A stretch of 64,000 bases of DNA from Sphagnum magellanicum (taxonomy: Eukaryota; Streptophyta; Sphagnopsida; Sphagnales; Sphagnaceae): NCBI GenBank assembly GCA_021904315.1, contig CM038913.1:9237958-9301957 (forward strand). Reading direction: 5' to 3'. Within the stretch, counting starts at the first letter, position 1. Each line of letters begins with the position of its first letter. The notes beneath the pieces were generated by a model. That model saw nothing but the letters and a program-made list of their open reading frames with translations. It searched no databases and was not told the origin of the DNA. Below, one piece after another: positions 1-12,642 of the stretch. Made by a program: the position numbers and the translations under genes.

Positions 1-3000
1 TTTGGAGCTTCCAAAATCTTGATGACAATTGTTTCATGGCCATTCTTAGCACCATAATGGAGCGCAGTTTGTTTGCAATTGTCTTCAATATTCACACCCA
101 CATGTGGAGCTTCCAAAATCATGATGACAACCGCTTCGTGGCCATTCTCAGCACTATAATGAAATGCAGTTTTTCCATCTTGGTCTTTGATGTTCACATC
201 CACATTTGGAACCTCCAAAATTTTCATGACAATTGTTTCATGGCCATTTTGAGCACTATAATGGAGTGCAGTCATTCCCTTATGGTCTTTAATATTCACA
301 TCCACATTTGGAGTTTCCACAATCTTGATGACAACCATTTCGTGGCCATTTTGAGCACTATGATGGAATGCAGTCTTTCCATCTTGGTCTTTGCTATTCA
401 CATCCACATATGGAGCCTCTAAAATCTTGAGGACAATTGTTTCGTGTCCTTGCTGAGCACTATGATGGAGTGCAGTCATTCCATTTTGGTCTTTAATGTT
501 GACATTCACATTTGGAGCTTCCACAATCTTGTTGACAACCAATTTATGGTCATTCTGAGCACTAAAATGGAGTGCAGTCTTTCCATCATGGTCTCTAATG
601 TTCACATCCACATTTGGAGCTTCGATAATCTTGATGACAACTGCTTCGTGGCCATTTTGAGCACTATAATGAAAGGCAGTTTTTCCATTTTGGTCTTGGC
701 TGTTCACATCCACATTTGGAGCTTCCAAAATCTTGACGACGATTGTTTCATGGCCCTTCCTAGCACTATAATGGAGTGCAGTCTTTCCATCCTGGTCAGT
801 GATGTTCACATTTACATTTGGAGCTTCCAAAATGTTGATGATAGTTGCTTCATGTTTGTTCACAACACTATAATGGAGTGCAGTTCTTTTCCACATGTTT
901 TGGATGTTCACATTCACATTTGGAGCTTCCAAAATCTTAGTCACAACCATTTCATGGCCATTTTGAGCACTATAATGGAGTGCAGTATGTCCCCATTTGT
1001 CTTGGATGTTCACATTCACATTTGGAGCTTCCAAAATCTTAGTCACAACCATTTCATGGCCATTTTGAGCACTATAATGGAGTGCAGTCTTTTTATCTTG
1101 GTCAATGATGTTCACATCCACATGTGGAGCTTCCAAAATCTTGTTGACAACCGCTTTGTGGCCATTTTGAGCACTATAATGGAGTGGAGTCCTTCCATCT
1201 TGGTCTTTGATGTTCACATTCACATTTGGAGCTTCCAAAATCTTGATGACAACTAGCTCGTGGCCATTCTGAGCACTATAATGGAGTGCAGTCCCTCCAC
1301 AATACTTTTCTGGGATGTTGACATTCACATTAGAAGCTTCCAAAATCTTGATGACAATTGTTTCGTGGTTGTTTTGAGCACTATAATGGAGTGCAGTCCA
1401 TCCATCCTTGTCTTGAATGTTCACGTTCACAATTGGAGCTTTCAAAATTTGGGTGACAACTGCTTCATGGTCATTCGTAGCACTATAATGGAGTGGAGTC
1501 TTTCCTTCCATATCTTGGATGTTGACATCCACATTTGAAACTTTCAAAATTCTGATGACAATCGCTTCATGGCCAAATTTGGCACTATAATGGAGCGCAC
1601 TCTTCCCATCCTTGGCTTGAATGTTCACATTCACATTTCGAGCTTTCAAAATCTTGATGACAGCTTTTTCGTGGTTTCTGATAGCACTACAATGGAGTGC
1701 AGTCTTCCCATCCTCGTCTTGGATGTTGACATCTAGATTTGGAGCTTTCAACATGTTGATGACAGCTGGTTCATAACCAAATTCAGCACTATAATGGAAT
1801 GCAGTCCTTCCCCACTTGTCTTGAATGTTCACATCCATATTTGGAGCTTTCAAAATCTTGTTGACAATTGCTTCATAACCATTTTCAGGTGCACTGAAAT
1901 GAAGAGCGGTCCTTCCAACATGGTCTTTGATGTTGACATCTAGATTTGGAGCTTCCAAAATTTTGATGACAATTGCTTCATGGCCAATTTTAGCACTAAG
2001 ATGGAGTGCAGTCATTCCATCCTCATCTTGGATGTTCACATCCACATTTGGAGCTTCCAAAATCTTGATGACAATTGCTTCATGGCCACTTTGAGCACTA
2101 TAATGGCACCTTTCAACACTCTGATGGAGTGCAGTCATTCCATCCACATCTTGGATGTTCACATCCACATTTGGAGCTTCCAAAATCTTGATGACAATTG
2201 CTTCATGGCCACTTTGAGCACTATAATGGAGTGCAGTCATTCCATCCTCATCTTGGATGTTCACATCCACATTTGGAGCTTCCAAAATCTTGACGACGAT
2301 TGGTTCATGGCCCTTCCTAGCACTATAATGGAGTGCAGTCTTTCCATCCTGGTCAGTGATGTTCACATCCACATTTGGAGCTTCCAAAATCTTGACGACG
2401 ATTGGTTCATGGCCCTTCCCAGCACTATAATGGAGTGCAGTCATTCCATCCTCATCTTGGATGTTCACATCCACATTTGGAGCTTCCAAAATCTTGACGA
2501 CGATTGGTCCATGGCCCTTCCCAACACTATAATGGAGTGCAGTCATTCCATCCTCATCTTGGATGTTCACATCCACATTTGGAGCTTCCAAAATCTTGAC
2601 GACGATCGTTTCATGGCCCTTCTTAGCACTATAATGGAGTGCAGTCTTTCCATCTTGGTCAGTGATGTTCACATCCACATTTGGAGCTTCCAAAATCTTG
2701 ACGATGATTGCTTCATGGCCCTTCCTAGCACTATAATGGAGTGCAGTCTTTCCATCCTGATCAGTGATGTTCACATCCACATTTGGAGCTTCCACAATCT
2801 TGGTGACAATTGCTTCATGGCCATTTTGAACACTGTAATGAAGTGCAGTCTTTCCATCTTGGTCTTGGATGTTCATGTCCACATTTGGAGAATCCAAAAT
2901 TTTGATGGCAACAACTTCATGGCCATTCTGAGCACCATAATGGAGTGCAGTCTTTCCAACCTTGTCTTGAATATTCACCTCCACATTTGGAGCTTCCAAA

Positions 3001-3254
3001 ATTTTGATGACAATTGCTTCATGGCCATTTTCAGCACTATATTGGAGTGCAGTCTTTCCATATTGGTCTTTAATGTTCACATCCACATTTGGAGCTTCCA
3101 AAATCTTGATGACAATCGCTTCATGGCCCTTTTCAGCACTAGAATGGAGTGCAGTTCTTCCAAATGGATCTTGGGTGTTTACATCCACATTTTGAATTTC
3201 CAAAATTTCAATAAAATGACTTTTGTCACCTTGTTGTGCTGCTTCAAAAAAACC
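1..3254 (-). CDS. ankyrin-repeat protein, one long exon, 3' end outside window
   Basis: Read on the minus strand, this is a single open frame of 1084 codons without a stop, from a splice acceptor at 3255-3256 to the left edge. It is built from about 32 repeats of 34 residues (102 bp). Each carries the ankyrin signature: D-x-D/P-x-G-x-TALH near the repeat start, then SA-x-x-GHE-x-IV, then ILE-x-PNVDVN. The first unit is degenerate (EAAQQGDKSHF), as is usual for an N-terminal capping repeat. Ankyrin repeats are protein-binding scaffolds with no catalysis of their own, so neither the partner nor the cell compartment can be read from this part. Indels between units (a 7-codon insertion at 2106-2126 and single-codon insertions near 1300 and 1890) all keep the frame. 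No kinase, membrane or other C-terminal domain is visible because the gene leaves the window. No initiator ATG lies in this exon, so at least one exon is upstream. Confidence 0.88.
2010..2790 (-). repeat. recently homogenised block of ankyrin units
   Basis: Within the ankyrin exon the 102-bp units here are far more alike than those at 1-2000 or 2790-3250. Neighbouring units alternate between two versions of one loop, read on the minus strand as TDQDGKT and QDEDGMT. Shared rare differences, such as the GACGATTGG-type wording on the plus strand at about 2295, 2398 and 2500, suggest that groups of units were duplicated together by unequal exchange or gene conversion. I infer recent copy-number change in this block. 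Confidence 0.65.
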
Positions 3255-3262
3255 CTAAAACA
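3255..3262 (-). other. 3' splice acceptor of ankyrin exon
   Basis: On the minus strand a T-rich stretch ends in TTGTTTTAG directly before GGT TTT TTT GAA GCA. The in-frame TAG at this point closes the ankyrin frame upstream, so translation must enter by splicing. The exon would begin in phase 0. Confidence 0.6.
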
Positions 3263-4556
3263 ACCATCAAAACATGTGTTATTTATCCATGCAATTATAA
3301 ACAATAATTATTTTTATTTGTATTTGTTGTTACCAAAAGAATATTATTTAATAGAAAATCAAAAGGTTGCATGTTTTTTAAGGTTCTTAAACAAATAGTA
3401 TTATTTCAATGTGAAAATGTAACTTAATTTTTTTGGCACAAGTGATATTAATGAACATGCTTGGACCAAATTTAAGTAGATTCTAGATTAATCGTTATTA
3501 AACAAGCTTCAATCTCCTAGAAAAATGTGCACAAAAAATTCCAATGGTTTATTAAGGGAAAATAATGTTCATTATTATGTATGGCATCAATAAACAACAT
3601 CACCATGGGTTGCATTAATCCATATGCATATGTTGAGTCCCAATCCTTTAGAATACTATAAATTATTGTCCATGCATGTTCATTGTCAAATTTAATACAA
3701 AACTTTCAAATAGATTGGTACTTCATATATTAATTATGTGAATCTTAACAAATTGAATACATGATGAAAGCATGATGTCAAATATAATTTTGATGATAAT
3801 ATTTATGTGATATTTAAATATTATTAAATTTGAAAAAATACCAATAGCTTGATAAGAACTTCACTAAAATACAACAAATGAATACCATGATAAAAACGAA
3901 ATTGTTTGGTTTTTTAATGTTTAGCTTATGTGAAAAGGATCTTATTGATATGGAAAGCTCAAATTTGTTATTGATTTATTAATTATTATGACCTTTGATA
4001 TTTCATCAAGTTTAAACTTTACTATGAAATTTATTGAGTTGAGTTTGGGCAAGTCTAATAAGTTGAATACCAAATTCCGGAGATACATTGTCCACATTTG
4101 ATCCAATCTAAAGGCGGTTAATACTTGACTAAGTAAATAAATAAATAAATTACATGTGCATCCATTCAAAGCTTATTTGTTGACTAGCTCATGGCCTTGT
4201 ACCATTGATTCATTAAAATCTAAAAGTCACCACAAATGCAACATTAGTTCCAATCATTAGGGGTCAAATATAACAATTTAGAAATCAAGATGATTGTGTG
4301 AAAAAATGTTATAAAATTTCAGATGTAGCTGTAAAGTCCTGAACCAAAAAGGTTGAAATCAAGTATTTACTCAAAGGGATAAGGTAAGATTGAAGGGATT
4401 CAATAAATGGATTGAAGTAAAGCATGATTGTGCTAAAAATTTCAAAATTTTATTTTATGGTAGTACTAACAAGGGTGCCTTTTTCTTTTTACTGTAAAGC
4501 ACTGCAAGAAATTTCCTAGTTTGTTTGTAGGCTGGAGCTTATATCCATGAATATCC
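3263..4556. other. AT-rich non-coding stretch, probable intron
   Basis: No gene, structured repeat or RNA was recognised. Its position just upstream (minus strand) of the ankyrin acceptor makes it likely to be intron. Confidence 0.4.
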
Positions 4557-7500
4557 CTCCAAGAAAATAAGCTGGGGATGTTATGCCTACTGTTATGGAC
4601 GGGGAGGGACCTTACATCTCAGACAGTGAACACAGGGCAAGTGCAAATTGCAAATTTGTGAAACTGGACAACTTATTTGAAGCACAAATTTACAATGGTT
4701 GTGAATGAGGTAGGAAGTGGCCGAGAGGGCAGACCTGGAGGCAGTCCTGAGCCATATTTGATAACGAACAGTGTAATGGCTGGCTCCACAACAAATGTGC
4801 CAAATAGATTGTGAAAACGTGGATCCACTAGCCCTTTATTGCAGCTCCTGAAGCCATCAAATCACACTGCAGCAAACCAACGTCCAAACACATCAAGCAA
4901 TATTGGACTGCATCTGTACAAATATTTTAAGCTGGTTTTCTCCAACCAAATTTGTTACTAATTACACTGAGATCACGATATAGTATGAATTTGGGTGTTA
5001 CATCTTTGCTCTTCCAGTGAAGAGGGCATCTAGGAAAGTTGTAAATATGAGGTTTCCTTCCTGAACAAATCCACACCGTCAGACTGCGTATAACGGTGTC
5101 TTACTCTAACTCCTCAACCAGGTTATGAAAGAAATTTGATCAGTCTCTCCAAGAAACTAACCTGGGGATGTTATGCCTACTGTTATGGACGGGGAGGGAC
5201 CTTACATCTCAGACAGTGGACACAGGGCAAGTGCAAATTGCAGATCTGTGAAACTAGACAAATTATTTGAAGCACGAATTTACAATGGTTATGGATGAGG
5301 TGGGAAGTGGCCGAGAGGGCAGACCTGGAGGCAGTCCTGAGCCATATTTGATAACGAACAGTGTAATGGCTGGCTCCACAACAGATGTGCCAAATAGATT
5401 GTGAAAACGTGGGTCCACTAGCCCTTTACCGCAGCTCCTGAAGCCATCAAATCACACTGCAACAAACCAACGTCCAAACGCATCAAGCAATATTGGACTG
5501 CATCTGTACAAATATTTTTAACTGGTTTTCTCCAAATTTGTTACTAATTACACTGAGATCACGATATAGTATGAATTTGGGTGTTACATCTTTGCTCTTC
5601 CAGTAAAGAAGGCATCTAGGAAAGTTGTAAATATGAGGTTTCCTTCCTGAACAAATCCACACCGTCAGACTGCGTATAACGGTGTCTTACCCTAACTCCT
5701 CAACCAGGTTATGAAAGAAATTTGATCAGTCTCTCCAAGAAACTAACCTGGGGATGTTATGCCTACTGTTATGGAGGGGGAGGGACCTTACATCTCAGAC
5801 AGTGGACACAGGGCAAGTGCAAATTGCAGATTTGTGAAACTAGACAAATTATTTGAAGCACAAATTTAAAATGGTTATGGATGAGGTAGGAAGTGGCCAA
5901 GAGGGCAGACCTGGAGGCAATCCTGAGCCATATTTGATAACGAACAGTGTAATGGCTGGCTCCACAACAGATGATGTGCCAAATAGATTGTGAAAACGTG
6001 GATCCACTAACCCTTTATTGCAGCTCCTGAAGCCATCAAATCACACTGCAGCAAACCAACGTCCAAACGCATCAAGCAATATTGGACTGCATCTGTACAA
6101 ATATTTTAAGCTGGTTTTCTCCAACCAAATTTGTTACTAATTACACTGAGATCACGATATAGTATGAATTTGGGTGTTACATCTTTGTTCTTCGAGTGAA
6201 GAGGGCATCTAGGAAAGTTGTAAATATGAGGTTTCCTTCCTGAACAAATCCACACCGTCAGACTGCGTATAACGGTGTCTTACCCTAACTCCTCAACCAG
6301 GTTATGAAAGAAATTTGATCAGTCTCTCCAAGAAACTAACCCGGGGATGTTATGCCTACTGTTATGGACGGGGAGGGACCTTACATCTCAGACAGTGGAC
6401 ACAGGGCAAGTGCAAATTGCAGATTTGTGAAACTAGACAAATTATTTGAAGCACGAATTTACAATGGTTATGGATGAGGTGGGAAGTGGCCGAGAGGGCA
6501 GACCTGGAGGCAGTCCTGAGCCATATTTGATAACGAACAGTGTAATGGCTGGCTCCACAACAGATGTGCCAAATAGATTGTGAAAACGTGGATCCACTAG
6601 CCCTTTATTGCAGCTCCTGAAGCCATCAAATCACACTGCAGCAAACCAACGTCCAAACGCATCAAGCAATATTGGACTGCATCTGTACAAATATTTTAAG
6701 CTGGTTTTCTCCAACCAAATTTGTTACTAATTACACTGAGATCACGATATAGTATGAATTTGGGTGTTACATCTTTGTTCTTCGAGTGAAGAGGGCATCT
6801 AGGAAAGTTGTAAATATGAGGTTTCCTTCCTGAACAAATCCACACCGTCAGACTGCGTATAACGGTGTCTTACCCTAACTCCTCAACCAGGTTATGAAAG
6901 AAATTTGATCAGTCTCTCCAAGAAACTAACCCGGGGATGTTATGCCTACTGTTATGGAGGGGGAGGGACCTTACATCTCAGACAGTGGACACAGGGCAAG
7001 TGCAAATTGCAGATTTGTGAAACTAGACAAATTATTTGAAGCACGAATTTACAATGGTTATGGATGAGGTGGGAAGTGGCCGAGAGGGCAGACCTGGAGG
7101 CAGTCCTGAGCCATATTTGATAACGAACAGTGTAATGGCTGGCTCCACAACAGATGTGCCAAATAGATTGTGAAAACGTGGATCCACTAGCCCTTTATTG
7201 CAGCTCCTGAAGCCATCAAATCACACTGCAGCAAACCAACGTCCAAACGCATCAAGCAATATTGGACTGCATCTGTACAAATATTTTAAGCTGGTTTTCT
7301 CCAAATTTATTACTAATTACACTGAGATCACGATATAGTATGAATTTGGGTGTTACATCTTTGCTCTTCCAGTGCAGAGGGCATCTAGGAAAGTTGTAAA
7401 TATGAGGTTTCCTTCCTGAACAAATCCACACCGTCAGACTGCGTATAACGGTGTCTTACTCTAACTCCTCAACCAGGTTATGAAAGAAATTTGATCAGTC

Positions 7501-8089
7501 TCTCCAAGAAACTAACCTGGGGATGTTATGCCTACTGTTATGGAGGGGGAGGGACCTTACATCTCAGACAGTGGACACAGGGCAAGTGCAAATTGCAGAT
7601 TTGTGAAACTAGACAAATTATTTGAAGCACGAATTTACAATGGTTATGGATGAGGTGGGAAGTGGCCGAGAGGGCAGACCTGGAGGCAGTCCTGAGCCAT
7701 ATTTGATAACGAACAGTGTAATGGCTGGCTCCACAACAGATGTGCCAAATAGATTGTGAAAACGTGGGTCCACTAGCCCTTTACCGCAGCTCCTGAAGCC
7801 ATCAAATCACACTGCAACAAACCAACGTCCAAACGCATCAAGCAATATTGGACTGCATCTGTACAAATATTTTAAGCTGGTTTTCTCCAAATTTGTTACT
7901 AATTACACTGAGATCACGATATAGTATGAATTTGGGTGTTACATCTCTGTTCTTCTAGTGAAGAGGGCATCTAGGAAAGTTGTAAATATGAGGTTTCCTT
8001 CCTGAACAAATCCACACCGTCAGACTGCGTATAACGGTGTCTTACCCTAACTCCTCAACCAGGTTATGAAAGAAATTTGATCAGTCTCT
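4557..8089. repeat. six-copy tandem array, ~590-bp unit
   Basis: The landmark GGGGATGTTATGCCTACTG occurs at 4574, 5164, 5750, 6343, 6933 and 7519, giving spacings of 590, 586, 593, 590 and 586 bp. Copies differ by scattered substitutions and a few small indels. The last copy ends cleanly at TCAGTCTCT (8089), and the first begins at about 4557. The unit is less AT-rich than its surroundings. On the minus strand every copy contains an acceptor-like CTTCAG followed by a ~57-codon open stretch. Whether the array is an intronic satellite, repeated exons or an expanded regulatory segment cannot be decided from sequence alone. Confidence 0.9.
4673..4847 (-). other. open segment repeated in each 590-bp unit (copy 1 shown)
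   Basis: Read on the minus strand after CTTCAG|G, about 57 codons are open before a TAA. Internal words include VDPRFHNLFG, VEPAITLFVIKYG and LPPGLPSRPLP. The same stretch is open in copies 2 and 3, which I read through. In copy 3 a 3-base insertion adds one Ser without breaking the frame. Several differences between copies change amino acids, so selection on a protein is not evident. I do not recognise the peptide as any family. Confidence 0.2.
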
Positions 8090-8627
8090 GAATGACCCAT
8101 GGCTGTTTTAAATCACCAACTAAACTTATTTGAGGTTTAATGGGGACATGCCTAACAAGCCTTGAGAAGGGTGATGCTTTATGGTTCAATTCCTAAATGC
8201 CATGCTGTATAGAAGCAGGAACAAACACCTGAAGAAGTAGCAGGAAATTAAGCTCAAGCTTCTCCCTTGCTTGATGCATTCTGAACATCCTTCTATACCA
8301 ATCTAGCCATAAGGCCCCTCAAGGACATCTAGTACATGGATCAAAAAGCTTAATGTCTTTCAGTTTATAGAAAGGTAAAGCTGCTGTCCGCTAAACTTCA
8401 AGGACAAATTTCACTGTGACACCAGGTGAAAATGACAAGCAAAAGCAGGATAGACTGCACTTGGCTATATGAAGGAAGGATACACATCGTCTTGACAAAT
8501 GGACCTCCATTTGCCTGAGACTGAGTTCATGCAGTTTGCTTCAGCCCCCCTCAACAATACGGACTTACTCCCTACTATTTCAAGCTTGACATAATGATAA
8601 GATGCAAAAAAACTGACCTGGCCATCG
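8090..8627. other. no gene recognised
   Basis: Unique sequence of moderate GC between the 590-bp array and the candidate first exon. No open frame, tandem repeat or RNA gene is evident. It would be intron if the candidate exon next to it belongs to the ankyrin gene. Confidence 0.3.
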
Positions 8628-8930
8628 ACTGCACCCAAGTCGCTTGCTTGTTCCAGCAGTCTCAGCGTGCCAGCCACCGTAAAAATCTCCACACCGCGAC
8701 CGCAAAAGGGTAGCACCAACAGAGCGAACGCAGGGCTTAAAATTAGAGACCTTTGTGAAGATCGACGGAGAAGACGTGGAATTAGATTTGTAACACAGGA
8801 GCGGAGGAACACGACCAGAGCTAGAGAGGTGGAAAACACGGGAGGGAACCGAACCCCAAAGCTAATTAGAGCAATAGCAGCACAAAAAAGGAAGTTGCAG
8901 GCTGGTGCCGCATAACATGCATCAGGATGC
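8628..8930 (-). other. candidate 5' exon / 5' UTR
   Basis: This ~300-bp block has clearly higher GC and CpG content than its neighbours. Read on the minus strand it ends in a good donor, GGCCAG|GTCAGT (exon end 8628). The frame ending GAT GGC CAG is open from about 8933 and is in phase 0, matching the phase-0 acceptor of the ankyrin exon at 3254. There is no ATG in that frame. The only nearby ATG (ATGGCCAG at the donor) is in another phase. So it may be a 5' UTR exon, an exon of the ankyrin gene with its start elsewhere, or unrelated. Transcript data would settle it. Confidence 0.25.
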
Positions 8931-8935
8931 GATCA

Positions 8936-9537
8936 AGTGTTTTTTGTTTGGGTCAATTTTGTGATGTAGCCAAAGTGGCAATGATCCACAGGAAGATTTA
9001 GCCAGATCTGGCTATAAGCTAAATATTAATGTAATTTGAAAAACATCATTCTATATTTTTGGCTATATACTTTAACCATGTATAAAAATTTGGAATTTTT
9101 TTTTAAAATCTTGGTCGAATTCTGATTATTGAAAATCTCAAAAAATACTTGATTTTAACACTTGTAAGTTTCTAATATAACTTTTTGGCTATATATAGTA
9201 AGCTAAAAAAAAGCTTGTGCTAGGCCCAAATTGTGTTTAAGGATTGGAGGGTAGCACAAGAATAGGATGCTCATGAATTTGTGATGGTTCGATGGGTTGA
9301 TTTTGTTGAATCTCACATGTGTTAAATTTAAAATATAAAATTGCATTTATTGGCATCGTTGGAAATTGGAATTTTATGTGTTGGAAATGTGCTTGTAATT
9401 TGATGTAATTACACAATTATTTGGGTAATTGTTTAAAAAGGTAAGTTTAGTGATAAGATTTCATAAATTAAATTTGATCATGGTGCATTGATTTTCACAT
9501 ATTAATTTATATGAAAGTCATGTGCACCATGTGTGTA
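8936..9537. other. AT-rich, nothing recognised
   Basis: AT-rich sequence with no long open frame and no ordered repeat. Confidence 0.4.
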
Positions 9538-9660
9538 GTTATTTTTTGATTATTTTATGTGGAATCACATGGGTAGGCATGTGTTTGGTTATTTTTTGAT
9601 TATTTTATGTGAAATCACATGAATAGGCATGTGTTTAATTATCTTTTGATTATTTTATAT
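9538..9660. repeat. 50-bp direct repeat, 2.5 copies
   Basis: The word TTATTTTTTGATTATTTTAT starts at about 9539 and 9589, and in variant form at about 9639, an exact 50-bp period. The full unit continues into AATCACATG...AGGCATGTGTTT. The third copy is partial. Confidence 0.75.
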
Positions 9661-12642
9661 GATAGGTAATTTTTTGAGCAATTTCCTTTTGGATGGTATA
9701 TAAGTGGATGTTTGTGCCCTTGAAAAACACTTTCACTTGTTACAAAATTGTTGTACAAATGCAAGCTTGATGGAATAGAATTGTGAAGGGCTTCGAACTT
9801 TTGGTTTTGAATGGTTTTGGTGTTGTTTGTGTTTAGTTTATGGTAGGATAATGGTGAGGCTTGCATAAACAATAGAAGGGTGAAAGGACAATATTTGCAA
9901 CCAAAAACATAGATTTCATAACTATGTAATAATCATACATAATTTCGATTTCAAACCCGTCCATATTTTACATGCCCACTTAGCACATTGACTTAGGCAA
10001 AGGTACAACATGTTTTTTTCGAAAAAAAATGGGCCCAAGTCATTCATATTTAGAGAAAAGGTTCTAACAGATAACCAAATTATAAGAGGAATCTTAAATC
10101 TTTCTATTTCCCCCTCCAACCTCTCACCAAATTTGACTAAATCCTCTTTTGCATGATTATCAATCAACCTACTTCACAAGTTTGGGGGAAAAAAAACAAT
10201 GGTTGGAATCTATTGTTTAAATATGGTGATTTCAGAATTTTTTCTTCAAAATCTGGTGAATTATGGTGGGTTCAGTTCAATGGTGAATAGTCCATAACTT
10301 AATGTTAAGAATTCTCTAAAATTTAAAAGACTCACACCTACAATGATAGCTAACACTAAATATGGCGTGGGCTTCTTATGTGGTGATAGGTGGCAACTTT
10401 GTGTTAAAGAAATGTTAAAACATCAAATCTTACGAAAACCTAAATATTCAATTTAAAAGGCAATGTTAGGTGACAACCCATAGAAGGGAACTATTTAACT
10501 CAGATGTATGTATTGAGAACAATGTTCCTTATGTCTTAAGACATTCCACCACCACCACTAGAGGACAACACCAAGAATTGAAGTGCTTTGTCACCACCAT
10601 AAGAAGATTGTTCAAAGAATAGGCTAAAATTGGGGTTTCATGGAGGCGATAATGAAGTTGGCACTAACCAAAACACCAACAACAAATATGGACACAAAGT
10701 TCTTTTGCATTGCTTCCTTAAGTGATTCATCAACATCCTATTCTGTGTCATGAAATGTCTAGTCACATATGTAGCTTCTTGTGGAGATGGAGGCAAGTGT
10801 TGGAGTTGGGTGCTATTGCAAAAATAGCAAACCCACAATGTAAGATGAACGGCAAATAAAATAGTAGAAAAAAATGCAAAGAATGCAAAACAAAACCAAA
10901 AACAAAGATGCAATCACTCTTGTTTGAAAGACAAATGGAGTCTAAATCACAAGGCCTTGAATTAATGCGAGGTAAGGAAAACGAAGGTTGGAGTGCACAT
11001 GAAAAAATCACAGGAAAAATGATGAAAAGGAGGCTACAATGCAAAAAGGAAACAATGCCCACGACAAGATGTGTGTGATGTTGATCCTACAACATTCCTA
11101 GTGAATCCTTTCACCTTTACCCTACAATCTAGATGAATTTATATCTTGTACATTATAAATAACAAATGTGTTGTGATGTGAAAAAACTTGAGACTATCTC
11201 TTCAATCATATGTGATGGGTCCAAATTGTGAACCCCACCTTCCATTTTTGGGATCCCCAAAAAGCCTTTGATAAGGATGTGTGCACTTTTGTCATTTTGT
11301 AATTTTTGAAGCTATGGAGCAAAATTAGTTATTGAGGTTATGATGATTTTTGTCCTTGGAAATTAAACCAAATTGAGTTTACCAAGGATCCATAAAAATT
11401 TTAAGATAAGGTCCCTTTGACCAAAAGTAACAAGATGTTTAATATATTTGGGCCAACAACACATGGCCCATTAACATTTGAAGGGAAGTTGAGAAAATAA
11501 AATAAATTGGAAGCAATATATTCTACATAGTGAAAAAATTTATGTTTGTCCAAGGGTTTTTACCTACATATTGATTTACAATAATGTTTTACAAAATGAA
11601 AGCATTTAACCCACAATATTATAAATTATAATTCCAATGACAAATGAAACTTGAAACTAGTATAGGTAAGCTAACTTTAAGGTTCACTACTTGTCTTAGC
11701 CTATGAAAGAGAATTTGGTGGTTGGAATATATTTTGAATTGAATGGAACAATATATTTTGTGTCCTTTCACATTATCCTTTGTATTCATGCAAATAAAAA
11801 AAATTGATTATGTATTACACATTGCATCATGTCATTTATATGAAGTTTAATTAAACAATAAGACTTGACAATTTTTAGTACCTATAACAAAAAAATAACT
11901 ATTAATAATCACAAATAATAGTATTAGTGTTGGGGTAATAATATGGATTAAAATAAGGAATAAAATAATGAACTTCATGGGCCCTACAAAGAGGATCTTT
12001 TAACTAGGGGCATAAAGGTTGATTATGAATAATTTAGGTAACTATTTCGGGTTCATAATAATGGGAGGTCAAGTATGTGGACTTGATCAAATCCTAGATT
12101 CTCAATAATGTAGAACTATCCATAGGAGGATGAAAAATTATATGTGGCATTTGATGATTGGTTTGATACATGAGGAATAAATGTAAATGAATGTGATTAA
12201 CTATTCATCCACTTCTTTTCTTCAAGTATATAACAGATAGAAATTGGAGCTTCTGGGTCATAATTTGCATACAATAATGTCATGTTGCTAGTTGGATCAA
12301 GACTTGTAGAAGTATCATATGTGAATAAGAATATTTGAAAAAATAAAATGTAAAAATTATTGTGAATATCATTGTGTAAATTTTATAGTCTTTGGTGAAT
12401 GATCCCCATAAAGGAGAATCTTTAAGTGCTTGTGATGAACTCCCTTGGGCTGTAGTTCTCAGGTAAAGGTTCAACTGTTGCTTGGGTGATCCTATCCCAA
12501 AAGAGTGCAAATTTTCATTTTGAAAATCATGTGAATAATTAATGTTACAAGTGTTATTTTGAAATATGTTTGATATTCTACCTATGTGCTAGAAGAAATT
12601 TTAAAAAAATAAATCCTCATAGTTCCAAACCCCCTCCTAGGT
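9661..12642. other. AT-rich, nothing recognised
   Basis: About 3 kb of AT-rich DNA. The open frames are short, start mostly at non-ATG codons and show no recognisable domain. No RNA gene or ordered repeat was seen. Confidence 0.4.

Noticed and set aside
36-3398. Long plus-strand open frames with repeated ILSTIMEC/VHIHIWSFQN words
   Set aside because: They are codon-aligned antisense of the ankyrin exon. The conserved ankyrin codons leave this frame open; the minus reading has the known family signature.
8667-8915. Plus-strand open frame of 82 codons
   Set aside because: It overlaps the GC-rich candidate exon on the other strand, and no domain or splice signal supports the plus direction.
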